A DNA stretch of 64,000 nt from Bradyrhizobium sp. CB3481 (lineage in GTDB: Bacteria; Pseudomonadota; Alphaproteobacteria; Rhizobiales; Xanthobacteraceae). Location: assembly GCF_029714305.1 (NCBI RefSeq), contig NZ_CP121647.1, positions 3,926,501-3,990,500 on the forward strand. Reading direction: 5' to 3'. Numbering within the stretch: the first letter of the stretch is position 1; every line of letters starts with the position of its first letter. Both the position numbers and the translations under genes were made by a program. Positions 35,284 to 46,045 of the stretch are shown one piece after another. Under the pieces are notes generated by a model. That model was not told the origin of the DNA and did no database searches. It saw nothing but the letters and a program-made list of their open reading frames with translations.

Positions 35284-38013
35284 AGCCGAGCGCGCCTCGT
35301 TCTTCCGCTTGCGTGGGCGGACCGTGGGGGCCGCTTCGGGGTGCGGCAGATACTTCGACAGCATCGGCCGGATATCGGCCGCCGGCTTCGGCGGGCTGAA
35401 CAGGTAGCCCTGCATTTCCGAGCAGCCGAGCTCGCGCAGCAATTCGCGCTGCTGCTCGGTCTCGACGCCTTCGGCTGTCGTCGTCATGTGGCGTTCGGCG
35501 GCGATGTTGACCACCGCCTGGACGATGCAGGACGAGCCCTCCGGCTCGGCGATATCAGATATGAAGCAGCGGTCGATCTTGATCTTGTCGAACGGGAAGC
35601 GCTGCAGGTAGCTCAGCGAGGAATAGCCGGTGCCGAAATCGTCGAGCGCGATGCGCACGCCAATGGCGCGCAGGTCGTGCAGCACCGCAAGCGCCGCTTC
35701 GTCGTCGCGGATCAGGACGGCCTCGGTGATCTCGAGCTCCAGTCGGCCAGCGGCGAGGCCGGATTCGGCGAGCGCCGCCATCACCTTCAGCGCCAGCGTG
35801 CCGCTTCTGAACTGGATCGGCGAGACGTTGACCGCGAGGCGGACATTGCCGGGCCAGCCCGCCGCTTCCTTGCAGGCCGTGGTCAGCACCCATTCGCCGA
35901 GCTGGTTGATCAGGCCGGTATCCTCGGCGAGCGGAATGAATTCGGCGGGCGAAATCATGCCGCGCTGCGGATGGCGCCAGCGCACCAGGGCCTCGCAGCC
36001 GGTGATCGCGTTGGTCTGCAGGCCGAGGCAAGGCTGGTAGTAGACCTCGAAACCGCCGTCGATGAGCGCCCGGCGCAGGTCCATCTCCAGGCTGCGGCGG
36101 GCGCGGACCTCGGCTTCCATGTCGGCTTCGAAGAAGCGATAGGTGCGGCGGCCGGCGGCCTTGGCGGCATACATCGCCAGATCCGCGTTCTTCAGTATCT
36201 GGTCGATGTCGGTGCCGTCCTGCGGCGCCAGCGCGATACCGATGCTGGCGTCGGTGGTGACCTGGTGGCCGAGGCACTGGTAGGGCGAGCGGATCGCCTC
36301 GAAGATGCGGCTGACCAGCATCATCACATCGTCGGTGTCCTCGATCCCGGTCTGCACGATGGCGAACTCGTCGCCGCCGAGCCGGGCCACGAAATCGCTC
36401 TTGCGTGCGCAAGCCGCGAGGCTGGCGGCAACCGATTTCAGCAATTCGTCGCCGATCATGTGCCCGAGGGAATCGTTGACGCTCTTGAATTCGTCGATGT
36501 CGATGTAGAGCACGGCCAGTTGCCGGCCGGGGGCGAGGTGAGACAATTCGCGCTTGAGCCGCTCATGGAACAGCGTGCGGTTCGGCAGTTCGGTCAGCGC
36601 GTCGTAATGGGCGAGGTGGGTGATGCGTTCCTCGGCGCGGCGGCGCTCGGTGATGTCTTCATGGGTAGCCAACCACCCGCCGTCCGCCACCGGCTCGTTG
36701 ACGATCTGGATCGAGCGTCCGTCCGGCGTCGAGATCACCATGACGTTGCGGTGGGCAATGTCGCGCAGCACCTCGTTGAGATATTGATCGATATCGCCGA
36801 CGAAGGAGCCGGTCTCCTTGCGATGGGCGATCACCTCGCGGAAGGTGCAGCCCGGCTTCACCACGTCGGCCGACAGGCCGTACATTTCCAGATAGCGCTT
36901 GTTGCAGATGATCAGCCGCTGCTTCGAATCGAACAGCAGCAGGCCCTGCGTCATGTTGTTGACGGCAGTATCGAGACGCTGCTTTTCCAGGGTCAGGCGC
37001 TGCTTCGACGCGCGATGCTGATGCGAAAGCTTGCGGACGACGAGAAACAGCAGGGCGGCAATCGCCACCACCGAAAGCCCGGTCACCGCGACCAGAATTG
37101 CGATCTGCTCGCGCCAGTCGGCCAACGCGGCCGAGGTCGTGGTCGAGGCGATGATCAGAAGCGGGAAATTCGTCAGCATGCGCGAGGCGATCAGCCGGTC
37201 CTCGCCGTCGATTGGGCTGGTGAGGCGTGAGGTGCTGCGGGGCAATTCGAAGATCTGCCGCTGGACGGCGGGGCCGTTCCTGAAATTCTTGCCGATCAGG
37301 TCAGCGACATGCGGGTAGCGGGCCAGCAGCGTGCCGTCGCTGTGATGCATGGCGATGGTGGCGGCGGGGCCGAGCGCGACGGTGGCGAAGAATTTTTCGA
37401 AATTGGCGGGCTCGATGCCCCGGCCGATGGCGCCGAGGAATTCGCCCTTGGGGCCGGTGACCTTGCGGGCGATCACCGTGGTCCAGGCGCCGGTGATGCG
37501 GCTATAGACTGGCTCGACCAGCATTTCCGGCGAGTGCGGGCTGGACTTGAAGGTCCGGAAGAAAGCGCGATCCGCCGAGTTGACCGGCGGCGCCGGCCAG
37601 GCAGCCGATGCATTGATCAAGTTGCCGTCGGCGTCGAAGATGTTGATGCCACCGACATAGGCCAGCGCGTCGAGCTTGGATTTCAGCATCAGATGGATGT
37701 CGTGAGCCGACATCCGCCGCTTGTAGTTCTCGGGCGTGGCGATCCCGCTGGACCGCATGAACGCGATCAGGTCCTTCTGGACGACCTGGAAATCTTCGAG
37801 CCGCTGGTCGAAATGACGTGCGAGCAGCAGCACGGTGTTTTCCAGCTCGCGTTCGCTGTTGCGCAGCGCGCGTTCGCGGAAATTGCCGGCCATGATGGTG
37901 GCACCGATCGCGATGGTCGCGATCAGGAACGTGCCACCCAGGATCAACCAGCGGATCGGGCCGCCGCGAAGGGCGGACGCGATCCTCAATGAACTGATGC
38001 CAGTCAAAGCCAT
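35281..38013 (-). CDS. Membrane GGDEF-EAL cyclic-di-GMP regulator
   Basis: 910 residues. Two membrane helices (near residues 20-42 and 305-330) flank a periplasmic Cache-like sensor. A PAS domain (NNMTQGLLLFDS) and a GGDEF domain follow, the latter with RLGGDEF and an intact RxxD inhibitory site (RKSD). The EAL domain has EALVRW, NVSPIQF, ELEITEAV, DDFGTGYSSL, KIDRCF and EGVET. Both cyclase and phosphodiesterase residues are present, so it may switch between making and degrading c-di-GMP in response to an external signal. ATG at 38013 chosen over an upstream TTG. Confidence 0.92.
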   Translation of the reverse strand: MALTGISSLRIASALRGGPIRWLILGGTFLIATIAIGATIMAGNFRERALRNSERELENTVLLLARHFDQRLEDFQVVQKDLIAFMRSSGIATPENYKRRMSAHDIHLMLKSKLDALAYVGGINIFDADGNLINASAAWPAPPVNSADRAFFRTFKSSPHSPEMLVEPVYSRITGAWTTVIARKVTGPKGEFLGAIGRGIEPANFEKFFATVALGPAATIAMHHSDGTLLARYPHVADLIGKNFRNGPAVQRQIFELPRSTSRLTSPIDGEDRLIASRMLTNFPLLIIASTTTSAALADWREQIAILVAVTGLSVVAIAALLFLVVRKLSHQHRASKQRLTLEKQRLDTAVNNMTQGLLLFDSKQRLIICNKRYLEMYGLSADVVKPGCTFREVIAHRKETGSFVGDIDQYLNEVLRDIAHRNVMVISTPDGRSIQIVNEPVADGGWLATHEDITERRRAEERITHLAHYDALTELPNRTLFHERLKRELSHLAPGRQLAVLYIDIDEFKSVNDSLGHMIGDELLKSVAASLAACARKSDFVARLGGDEFAIVQTGIEDTDDVMMLVSRIFEAIRSPYQCLGHQVTTDASIGIALAPQDGTDIDQILKNADLAMYAAKAAGRRTYRFFEADMEAEVRARRSLEMDLRRALIDGGFEVYYQPCLGLQTNAITGCEALVRWRHPQRGMISPAEFIPLAEDTGLINQLGEWVLTTACKEAAGWPGNVRLAVNVSPIQFRSGTLALKVMAALAESGLAAGRLELEITEAVLIRDDEAALAVLHDLRAIGVRIALDDFGTGYSSLSYLQRFPFDKIKIDRCFISDIAEPEGSSCIVQAVVNIAAERHMTTTAEGVETEQQRELLRELGCSEMQGYLFSPPKPAADIRPMLSKYLPHPEAAPTVRPRKRKNEARSA

Positions 38014-38204
38014 GGAACGCGATCGCTGCCGGGAATTGAACCGCCGGAAGCGGCGTTCTCCCAACCCGGCCCATGACTTCGATAGCGTGGTGAAATGGAG
38101 TTGACGTTAGGAAGTCTGGTTAATGAAAGGTTAGCCCGGTGGCGAGCGGCTCCTCCGGCAACCACCGCGGATTGTCGCCTGGCAATGGAACCGGCGAGAT
38201 ACCC

Positions 38205-38477
38205 TCACTGCATGGATGTCGGGGATCGATGTGCGCGCTTGCGTGCAGAGCGGTCGATTGGATGGCTGCCGGCCACGGGCCTGTTCTGGTTGAGGCGAAG
38301 CCAGGCGTCACCGGTATAGGGATTGCCCGGGCCTTTGTTCTGGCAATTGGCGTTGGGATAGAAGAACGCGCAGTAGCCGGGTTCGCCCATAACCTGCTGT
38401 GCCATTGCGGGTGTCGTGGCGGGTGTCGCGATCATCACCAGCGCCGCCGCCGTACCAAGAAGCTTGTACATCGCCAT
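38205..38477 (-). CDS. Small secreted protein with YCAFFYPNANCQ motif
   Basis: 90 residues with a signal peptide ending PAMAQQVMG. The mature part contains CAFFYPNANCQNKGPGNPYTG with two cysteines nine residues apart, likely a disulfide loop, followed by a basic tail. AGGAG lies before the ATG at 38477. Proteins with a similar Cys/Asn/Pro pattern are common, uncharacterised exports in Bradyrhizobium. The last gene of the insert before moaC. Confidence 0.7.
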   Translation of the reverse strand: MAMYKLLGTAAALVMIATPATTPAMAQQVMGEPGYCAFFYPNANCQNKGPGNPYTGDAWLRLNQNRPVAGSHPIDRSARKRAHRSPTSMQ

Positions 38478-38566
38478 CGGGATGCTCCTTGTGAAGCTCT
38501 CGCAAGAAGCAACCCCGCCATTGTGGGCTCATTCCTCGGTGTAGCGGTCACGCCAGCGTGAGCTCT

Positions 38567-39070
38567 TCAGGGCTTCGCGCGATAATGGCCGGATTTGCCG
38601 CCGAGCTTCTCGACGAGGTGAATGCCCTCGATGCGCACGCCGCGCTCGACCGCCTTGATCATGTCGTAGATCGTCAGGCACGCGACCGACACTGCGGTCA
38701 GCGCTTCCATCTCGACGCCGGTCGGCCCGGTGACCTTGACGGTTGCGCGGACGAGGCAGCCGGGAAGCTTCTTGTCGGGCGTGATGTCGACGGTCACCTT
38801 GGAAAGCGCCAGCGGATGGCACAGCGGGATCAGCTCGGAGGTGCGCTTGGCCGCCACGATGCCGGCGATGCGTGCGGTGCCCAGCACGTCGCCCTTCTTG
38901 GCGTTGCCTGACAAGATCAGCTCGAGCGTCGCCTTGGTCGTGACGACGCGGCCCTCGGCGACGGCGGTGCGCTCGGTTGCCGGCTTTTCCGAGACGTCGA
39001 CCATCCGTGCTTCGCCGGATGAATCGATATGGGTGAGGGCGCCGCCGCCTTTGGAAGCCTTTCGCGCCAT
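38567..39070 (-). CDS. moaC: Cyclic pyranopterin monophosphate synthase MoaC
   Basis: Converts the MoaA product to cPMP, the first stable Moco intermediate. 167 residues, with the N-terminal [16 protein letters not shown], the active-site [15 protein letters not shown] block, the [20 protein letters not shown] signature (residues shown are the core of the motif) and the closing [11 protein letters not shown]. The ATG is three bases after the trpC stop, so it is in one operon with trpD and trpC. Confidence 0.96.
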   Translation of the reverse strand: MARKASKGGGALTHIDSSGEARMVDVSEKPATERTAVAEGRVVTTKATLELILSGNAKKGDVLGTARIAGIVAAKRTSELIPLCHPLALSKVTVDITPDKKLPGCLVRATVKVTGPTGVEMEALTAVSVACLTIYDMIKAVERGVRIEGIHLVEKLGGKSGHYRAKP

Positions 39071-39073
39071 CGT

Positions 39074-39895
39074 CTAGCCGGTTCCGGTCGCGCGCGGCGC
39101 TGGGGTGCGCGCCAGCAGCGTGCGCGTCGCCGCCGTCACGTCTGCCTGCCGCATCAGACTTTCGCCGACCAGGAAGGTCGACATGCCGACGCGTTCGAGC
39201 CGGGCGAGATCGTCGGGCGTGAAGATGCCGCTTTCGCCAACCATCAGGCGGTCTCGCGGGATCAGCGGCGCCAGCGCCTCGCTGGTCGCCAGCGTGGTCT
39301 CGAAGGTGCGCAAATTGCGGTTGTTGACGCCGATCATCGGCGAACGAAGGTTTAGTGCGCGGTCGAGTTCGGCGCGGTCGTGGATTTCGATCAACACGTC
39401 CATGCCGAGCGCAATCGCGGCGTCCTCGATGTCCTTGGCCGCGGCGTCGTCCAGCGCGGCCATGATGATCAGGATGCAGTCCGCGCCATGGGCGCGGGCT
39501 TCCACCACCTGATAGGTGTCGAACAGAAAATCCTTGCGCAGCACCGGAAGATTGGTGGCCGCGCGCGCCGCCACCATGAAATCGAGATGGCCCTGGAACG
39601 ATGGCGCGTCGGTCAGGACCGACAGGCACGCCGCGCCGCCGGCTTCATAGGCCTTGGCGAGAAGGGGCGGATCGAAATCGGCGCGGATCAGCCCCTTGGA
39701 CGGCGAGGCCTTCTTCACCTCCGCAATCAGCGCGTAATCGCCGCGGGCAAGCTTCTCCCTGATGGCGCGGACGAAGCCGCGCGGCGGCGGCGCCGCCTTG
39801 GCCCGCGCTTCGAGTGCGGAGAGCGGATGCGCCTTTTTGGCGGCCGCGATTTCCTCGCGCTTATAAGCCTCGATCTCGGTCAGGATATCGGACAT
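39074..39895 (-). CDS. trpC: Indole-3-glycerol phosphate synthase
   Basis: Fourth step of tryptophan synthesis. 273 residues forming a TIM barrel, with [13 protein letters not shown] (catalytic Lys and phosphate site), [23 protein letters not shown] and VGESGIFT. It is a stand-alone enzyme with no fused TrpF. Fifteen bases after trpD and three before moaC, forming the trpD-trpC-moaC run typical of the group. Confidence 0.96.
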   Translation of the reverse strand: MSDILTEIEAYKREEIAAAKKAHPLSALEARAKAAPPPRGFVRAIREKLARGDYALIAEVKKASPSKGLIRADFDPPLLAKAYEAGGAACLSVLTDAPSFQGHLDFMVAARAATNLPVLRKDFLFDTYQVVEARAHGADCILIIMAALDDAAAKDIEDAAIALGMDVLIEIHDRAELDRALNLRSPMIGVNNRNLRTFETTLATSEALAPLIPRDRLMVGESGIFTPDDLARLERVGMSTFLVGESLMRQADVTAATRTLLARTPAPRATGTG

Positions 39896-39910
39896 CTGAC
39901 GCCTTTCGGA

Positions 39911-40924
<1,014 letters not shown>

Positions 40925-41007
40925 CGCTTGGCTTTCAAAATCGCGGCATCATCCTTCGAGAGGCGGCCGAACGGCCGCTCCTCGGCATGAGATGCGTATC
41001 ATTATGC

Positions 41008-42909
41008 TCAATTGTTGGCGCCCGTCACCTGCGCGAAGGCGGCCTGGTTGATCGAGGTGCCGATCTCGGACTCGATCTTCGCCACATATTGCGCGAGCTG
41101 CTCGTCGCTCAGGCTGCGCTGCAGCGTGTCCTTCAGCCGCTTGAACTCCTCCGAGGCGGTGTCGACCGGCGGCACCGTCACGTCGGTGACGCGGAAGACG
41201 ATCCACTCGCTGCCGCCGGTGCCCGGCGTCTGGCCGACGCCGTCCTTCGGGGTGCGGAACGCCGCCGTGACGGCAGCCGTCGGCACGCCCGAAAGCGAGG
41301 CGTCGCGGCGGAATCCGGTCGCGGTCTCGACCTTGGCGCCGAGCGCGGCCGCTTCGGTGGCAAGGCTGCTGCCTTGCTCGACCTTCTGCACCATCTCGGT
41401 GGCCTTGGTGCGCAGCTTGTTCGAAATCTGGTCTTCGCGCCACTTCGCCTCGACCTGGGCGCGGACCTCGTCGAGCGGCCGCTCGCGCGAGGGCGTGATG
41501 CCGAGCACGTCGTACCAGGCATAGCCGCCGGCAAACTGGATCGGCTCGTTGTCGACCCCGATATCGCTGTTGAAGGCCTGCGAAACCACGTCGAGGCCGC
41601 GCGGAATGTTGGCGACCGGCTGGCCGTCGGGCGTGCGGCCGGAGCGGTCGACGGCTTCGATCGTCACCGGGGTCAGGCCGAGCTTCTGCGCGGCCTCGAC
41701 CAGATTGGCGCCGCCGCTGCGCTCGTCTTCCATCTTGTTCTGGATCTCGTTAACCTTGGCGCGGGCGCGTTCGGTCGAGATTTCCTTCTTGATCTGCGCC
41801 GCGACGCTTTCAAAGGTCGGCGTCACGCCCGGCTCGACCTTGCCGACCTTGACCAGGGCGATGCCGAAGCGGCCCTGCACCGGCTGGCTGACTTCGCCCG
41901 ACTGGAGCGAGAACGCCGCATCGGCAATCGCCGGATCGATGATCGCGTTCTTGGCGATCAGGCCAAGATCGACATCGGCGAGGTTGAGGTTGCGCTCCTT
42001 GGCGACGTCGTCGAACGACGTTCCCGACGTAATGCGGCTACGCGCGGCCTGCGCTTCGCTCTCGTTCGGAAAGAACATCTGCGAGACTTCGCGCTTCTCC
42101 GGCGTGCCGAACCGGTCGCGGCGCTGCTCGAAAACTTTCTTCGCGTCATCGTCGGAGACCTCGATCCATTTGCCGAGCTCTTCGGGGCTGATCACGACGA
42201 ACGACAGCTTGCGGTATTCGGGCGCGCGGAACTGGGTCTTGCGATCCTCGAAATAGGCGGCGAGCGCCTCGGGCGAGGGCGGGTCGATGGTGCCGGCCTG
42301 CGCGGCATCGAGCTTGACGTACTCCATCGAGCGCTGCTCGTTCTGGAAGCGCGTCAGGGCGTCGACCAGTACTTTTGGCGGCTCCAGCCCGGCCGAGACG
42401 GTGCCGGCGATCTGGCGCCGCAAGCCGACGCGCCGCTGCTCGTTGAGATAACGCTGCTCGGTATAGCCGAACTGCCGGATCGTGGCCTGGAAGCGCTGCG
42501 GGTCAAACTTGCCGCCCAGCCCCTGGAAATTCGGATCGTTGTAGATCAGGCGCATGATCTCTTCCTGCGACTGCGCGAGCCCCATGCGCCGGGCTTCCTC
42601 ATCCAGCGCGGCTTCGGCAATGGTCTGGCGCAGCACCTGCCGGTCGAGCCCGAAGGCGCGGGCCTGTTCGGAGGTCAGCGGACGGCCAAAGCTGCGACCG
42701 AGCTGCTGCAGCTTCTCCGTGTAGATCTGGCGGAATTGGTCGGTCGAAATCTCGATCTTGCCGACCTTGGCGAGCGACGACTGGCCGAATCCCTTGAAGA
42801 TGTCGGCAATGCCCCACACTGCGAAACTGACAATCAAGACGCCCATCACGGTGGCCATGACAATCTTGCCGAGCCAGTTTGATGAGGCTTTCCGCATTCC
42901 TCGAAGCAT
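41008..42909 (-). CDS. PpiD-like peptidylprolyl isomerase / SurA N-domain chaperone
   Basis: 633-residue periplasmic chaperone anchored by one N-terminal helix (about residues 15-38, ending in VWGIADIF). A SurA_N-like chaperone region follows. Then comes a parvulin-type PPIC domain near residues 265-375, recognised from the KREVSQMFF strand, the SFDDVAKERN helix and the GRFGIALVKV end. A long C-terminal part repeats PPIC-like features. It helps envelope proteins leave the Sec translocon. Divergent from tpiA, with about 250 bases between the starts. Confidence 0.9.
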   Translation of the reverse strand: MLRGMRKASSNWLGKIVMATVMGVLIVSFAVWGIADIFKGFGQSSLAKVGKIEISTDQFRQIYTEKLQQLGRSFGRPLTSEQARAFGLDRQVLRQTIAEAALDEEARRMGLAQSQEEIMRLIYNDPNFQGLGGKFDPQRFQATIRQFGYTEQRYLNEQRRVGLRRQIAGTVSAGLEPPKVLVDALTRFQNEQRSMEYVKLDAAQAGTIDPPSPEALAAYFEDRKTQFRAPEYRKLSFVVISPEELGKWIEVSDDDAKKVFEQRRDRFGTPEKREVSQMFFPNESEAQAARSRITSGTSFDDVAKERNLNLADVDLGLIAKNAIIDPAIADAAFSLQSGEVSQPVQGRFGIALVKVGKVEPGVTPTFESVAAQIKKEISTERARAKVNEIQNKMEDERSGGANLVEAAQKLGLTPVTIEAVDRSGRTPDGQPVANIPRGLDVVSQAFNSDIGVDNEPIQFAGGYAWYDVLGITPSRERPLDEVRAQVEAKWREDQISNKLRTKATEMVQKVEQGSSLATEAAALGAKVETATGFRRDASLSGVPTAAVTAAFRTPKDGVGQTPGTGGSEWIVFRVTDVTVPPVDTASEEFKRLKDTLQRSLSDEQLAQYVAKIESEIGTSINQAAFAQVTGANN

Positions 42910-43159
42910 GGGTCCAACTTGTTTTTTAAGGAGAGGGGAACCGGGTCGTACCCGCGGGAATTCGGTTCAGGACCGAATCCACAACAAGGCGTCACCGAGT
43001 TGAAAACGCATCATAAAGTGGCAAAAGCCCCCCGGCAACCTCGACCCAACGGACCAATTGAAGCGGTTAATGGCGCTGATATTGCCGCCCCGGTATCTGG
43101 AACTGGCCGCACGCCTCTGCTAGCGCATCTGCAACGCTGATTTTGCGGGGATAATCGAC

Positions 43160-43912
43160 ATGACCGACGCCATCCGGCCGCTGATCGCCGGCAACTGGAA
43201 AATGAACGGCCTGAAAGCTTCCTTGAGTGAATTCGAAGCCATGATCGCCGGCGCAGGCGCGCTGGCCGGCAAAGCCGACCTCCTGGTCTGCCCGCCGGCG
43301 ACCTTGATCGCTCCTTTCGCCGACAAGGCGCTCGGCTCAAAGCTCACTGTGGGGGCGCAGGATTGCCACGCCAAGGCCTCGGGCGCCCATACCGGCGATC
43401 TCTCGGCGGAAATGCTGGCCGATGCCGGCGCCAGCGCCATTATTGTCGGGCATTCGGAGCGCCGCGCCGACCATGGCGAAACCGACGCGGTGGTCCGGGC
43501 GAAGGCGGAAGCCGTCTGGCGCGCCGGGCTGACGGCCATTGTTTGCATCGGCGAGACCCAGAAGCAGCGCGACGCCGGCCAGACGCTCGACGTCTGCGGC
43601 ACCCAGCTCGCGGGCTCGCTCCCGGACGGTGCGACCTCGGCCAATCTGGTGGTGGCCTATGAGCCGGTCTGGGCGATCGGCACCGGGCTGACCCCGACAC
43701 CGAAAGATGTCGAGCAGGTTCATCGCTTTATCCGCGGGGTTCTGACCAGCCGGTTTAAGGCTGAAGGTGGCAAGATCCGCATCCTCTATGGCGGCTCGGT
43801 CAAGCCTTCCAACGCGTCGGAGCTGATGGCAGTCCCCGACGTCAACGGCGCGCTGGTCGGCGGCGCCAGTCTGAAGGCTGTGGATTTTCTGGCGATTGCG
43901 GAAGCCTGTTAA
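43160..43912 (+). CDS. tpiA: Triosephosphate isomerase
   Basis: Interconverts DHAP and glyceraldehyde 3-phosphate. 250 residues, with GNWKMNG at the N-terminus, the electrophilic His in VGHSERR, the catalytic Glu in [11 protein letters not shown], and the phosphate loop YGGSVKPSN. Its product pool is the substrate of the FBP aldolase/phosphatase found at 19.6-20.8 kb. The stop is one base from the stop of the convergent acetyltransferase. Confidence 0.96.
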   Translation: MTDAIRPLIAGNWKMNGLKASLSEFEAMIAGAGALAGKADLLVCPPATLIAPFADKALGSKLTVGAQDCHAKASGAHTGDLSAEMLADAGASAIIVGHSERRADHGETDAVVRAKAEAVWRAGLTAIVCIGETQKQRDAGQTLDVCGTQLAGSLPDGATSANLVVAYEPVWAIGTGLTPTPKDVEQVHRFIRGVLTSRFKAEGGKIRILYGGSVKPSNASELMAVPDVNGALVGGASLKAVDFLAIAEAC

Positions 43913-43913
43913 C

Positions 43914-44447
43914 TCAGGCCAGCACGCCTTCCTGCAATCGCTTCCAGTAGATCAGCGTGCCGGTCAGCCCGCCATGGGGCTTGAACGCGTAATCCGGGAT
44001 GATTCCGGTCAGCTTGAAGCCGACGCGCTCGTAAAGGCCGGCCGCACCTTCGTCCTCGGCGGTATCGAGCACCAGGAGCCAGCGTTGATGCGCGATCGCC
44101 AAGCGTTCGGCCTCGCGTAGCAACGCGGTGGCGACGCCGCGGTGGCGGTGGCTGACGCGCGTCATCATCTTGGCGATCTCGGCGCGGTGCGGCTGGTTTG
44201 GCGGCAGATCGAGCAGCAGCGTCACGGTGCCGATCAGTTCGTCGCCGTCGAAGGCGCCAAGAACGATCCGCTCGCCGCGCTCTGCTGCAATGAGTGAATT
44301 CGACCAGAACGCCTCGGCGGCTTCCCGTGACAGCGGGTGCATGAAGCTGACCGAGCCGCCATTGGCCACCGTTTCGATCAGCAATTCACCAAGCGCCGCG
44401 CATACTTCGTACGAAGGCTTCAAGGCTTCGATCTTGATATCGGACAT
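43914..44447 (-). CDS. GNAT family N-acetyltransferase
   Basis: 177 residues from the ATG at 44447. The acetyl-CoA loop is in MTRVSHRHRGVATALLREAE near the middle, in the form RHRGVATAL, followed by the LVLDTAEDEGAAGLYERVGF strand-helix typical of GNAT motif B. The substrate is unknown. Third gene of a minus-strand run after the XRE-cupin regulator and a 119-residue protein, 17 bases after the latter. Confidence 0.9.
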   Translation of the reverse strand: MSDIKIEALKPSYEVCAALGELLIETVANGGSVSFMHPLSREAAEAFWSNSLIAAERGERIVLGAFDGDELIGTVTLLLDLPPNQPHRAEIAKMMTRVSHRHRGVATALLREAERLAIAHQRWLLVLDTAEDEGAAGLYERVGFKLTGIIPDYAFKPHGGLTGTLIYWKRLQEGVLA

Positions 44448-44464
44448 GATGACGAATTCCGCGT

Positions 44465-44824
44465 TCAGCTTTGATGATTGCAGGCGCGGGCGGCGCGCGC
44501 CCGCTTGATCTCGGCGATGCGCTCGACGTCCTCGACCTGCAGGTGGCGGCCGCGTTCGAGGATCTCCAGCGTGTATTCTTCGTAAGTCAGGCCCAGCCGC
44601 TCCGCCTTCTTGATGCGAAACGCGACGATGCCGGGCGAGGGGTTTTTCCAGGCCGCCCGATGCGCCGCCTTCCAGTAGAAGTAATTGCCGATGCCGCCAT
44701 GGCCCCATTCCGGCGTGTGCTCGTCCTCGAGCGGCGGCCCGCCATTGTGGCCGGCGGAAATCGGATCGTCAGTGCTGGCTGGCTCTGTCGCGTCGCTGCG
44801 GCTGACGATCTCCAGCATCGGCAT
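44465..44824 (-). CDS. Conserved hypothetical protein, HNGGPPLEDEH type
   Basis: 119 residues, hydrophilic. A disordered N-terminus leads into SAGHNGGPPLEDEHTPEWG, then GIGNYFYWKAAHRAAW and a helical basic C-terminus. I recognise this pattern as a conserved rhizobial hypothetical protein; the helical end has the look of a small DNA- or RNA-binding segment, but that is inference. Its ATG overlaps the stop of the XRE-cupin gene (TGATG), indicating coupled translation. Confidence 0.78.
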   Translation of the reverse strand: MPMLEIVSRSDATEPASTDDPISAGHNGGPPLEDEHTPEWGHGGIGNYFYWKAAHRAAWKNPSPGIVAFRIKKAERLGLTYEEYTLEILERGRHLQVEDVERIAEIKRARAARACNHQS

Positions 44825-45390
44825 CAGCTCCGCACCAGCGCCACGACATAGGTGCAGGGCGCCGAGCTCTCATTGGCAAAGGTAGCTTCGGCCGGTGGAC
44901 CGAAGCCGAGACAGTCGCCGGCGCGTAGCTCGTGACGCTCGCCGCCGTCGGTCAGCACGAGTGCGCCCGACAGCACCCAGAGCACCTGCCGGATGTGCGC
45001 GTAGGACGAGGCGGGCAGCGTCACGCGCTGCTTTGGCGGCATCTCGACCTTGATGATCTCGATGGGATGATCCGGCCGGTTGAACACCTGCCGGCGCAGG
45101 TAGCCGGTCTCGGGATCGCGCCACACGGCCTGGTCGGCGGCGCGCGACAGGCGATCGCCCTGGCCTTCGGCGCGTAGCATCAAGCCGGCGAGGGTGAGGT
45201 CGAAGGCGCTGGCAAGCCGGACCAGCACCACCGCGGTCGGGGAGACCTCAGCCCGCTCGATCTTGCTGATGGTGGCCTTGGAAACCCCGGAGCGTTCGGC
45301 GAGGTCGGCCAGCGACCAGCCGCGGCTGTCGCGTTCCAGCCGGAGGCGGTGGGCGAGGCGGGTGCTCAGGTCGTCTACTAAAGTATCCAT
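44824..45390 (-). CDS. XRE family regulator with cupin domain
   Basis: 188 residues from the ATG at 45390. An N-terminal helix-turn-helix is at about 12-66 (SLADLAERSGVSKATISKIE). A C-terminal cupin at about 110-185 probably senses a small ligand. This architecture is shared by PuuR/SutR-like regulators. It probably controls its own operon with the 119-residue protein and the GNAT enzyme. The open frame upstream of 45390 lacks protein character. Confidence 0.9.
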   Translation of the reverse strand: MDTLVDDLSTRLAHRLRLERDSRGWSLADLAERSGVSKATISKIERAEVSPTAVVLVRLASAFDLTLAGLMLRAEGQGDRLSRAADQAVWRDPETGYLRRQVFNRPDHPIEIIKVEMPPKQRVTLPASSYAHIRQVLWVLSGALVLTDGGERHELRAGDCLGFGPPAEATFANESSAPCTYVVALVRS

Positions 45391-45627
45391 TCGTCTATTA
45401 TATGAGAAATTGCTGCGACGACAAGTCCCGAGCCGGGGCAGGGCGAGGGGATGTGCAGAGCCTTGCCACCACGCCTGCGGCAATTATCTCCACAGCGGCT
45501 GTTGGCGACGGGTTGGGGGTGACAATGCCCCGTCCAATCGTGTAACACCGCGCAACTTCAGGAAAACCCGCAAGCCCTTGCTGCAGCCGAAGCCCGGCGC
45601 CCTTGGCTTGTGACGGAAGGTTTTGAG

Positions 45628-46005
45628 ATGCAGACCGTCATCATCGTCGTTCACCTCATGATCGTCACCGTGCTGATCGGTGCCGTGCTGCTGCAGAAAT
45701 CCGAAGGCGGCGGCCTCGGCATGGGCGGCGGCGCCGGCTTCATGTCGAGCCGCGGCACTGCCAACCTCCTGACGCGGACGACGGCGATTCTGGCGGGGCT
45801 TTTCTTCCTGACCAGCATGGCATTGGCCTGGATGGCGGGCATCGATCGCAAGCCGGCCTCGATCCTCGGCGCGCCGGCGACGCAGTCGCAGCCGGGCGGC
45901 GCAACGCCGGTGGCTCCGCCGACCTCCGGCGGCGTGCTCGACACGCTCAAGAAAGTGGATGAACAGCAGGCCCCGTCGGGCCCGCAGGCACCGCGTTCGC
46001 AATAA
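45628..46005 (+). CDS. secG: Preprotein translocase subunit SecG
   Basis: Small subunit of the SecYEG channel. 125 residues: a first membrane helix, the conserved QKSEGGGLGMGGG and FMSSRGTANLLTR loop, a second helix ending in WMAG, then a Pro/Ala-rich cytoplasmic tail. The ATG at 45628 is chosen; a GTG at 45610 would add six residues. Upstream of pyrG, as in related genomes. Confidence 0.94.
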   Translation: MQTVIIVVHLMIVTVLIGAVLLQKSEGGGLGMGGGAGFMSSRGTANLLTRTTAILAGLFFLTSMALAWMAGIDRKPASILGAPATQSQPGGATPVAPPTSGGVLDTLKKVDEQQAPSGPQAPRSQ

Positions 46006-46017
46006 AGCAGGGTGGCT

Positions 46018-46045
46018 ATGCAGGACGGGCTCTACCGTCCTGCAT
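46018..46045. terminator. Hairpin after secG
   Basis: Perfect 11-base arms ATGCAGGACGG / CCGTCCTGCAT around a six-base loop, 12 bases after the secG stop. No T tract. Likely secG 3' end or attenuator before pyrG. Confidence 0.55.

Noticed and set aside
35341..37230. Open frame of 629 codons antisense to the GGDEF-EAL gene
   Set aside because: Shadow of a gene with all catalytic motifs on the other strand.
40987..42882. Open frame of 631 codons antisense to the PpiD-like gene
   Set aside because: Leu/Arg/Asp-rich shadow; the opposite strand encodes a complete PPIC chaperone.
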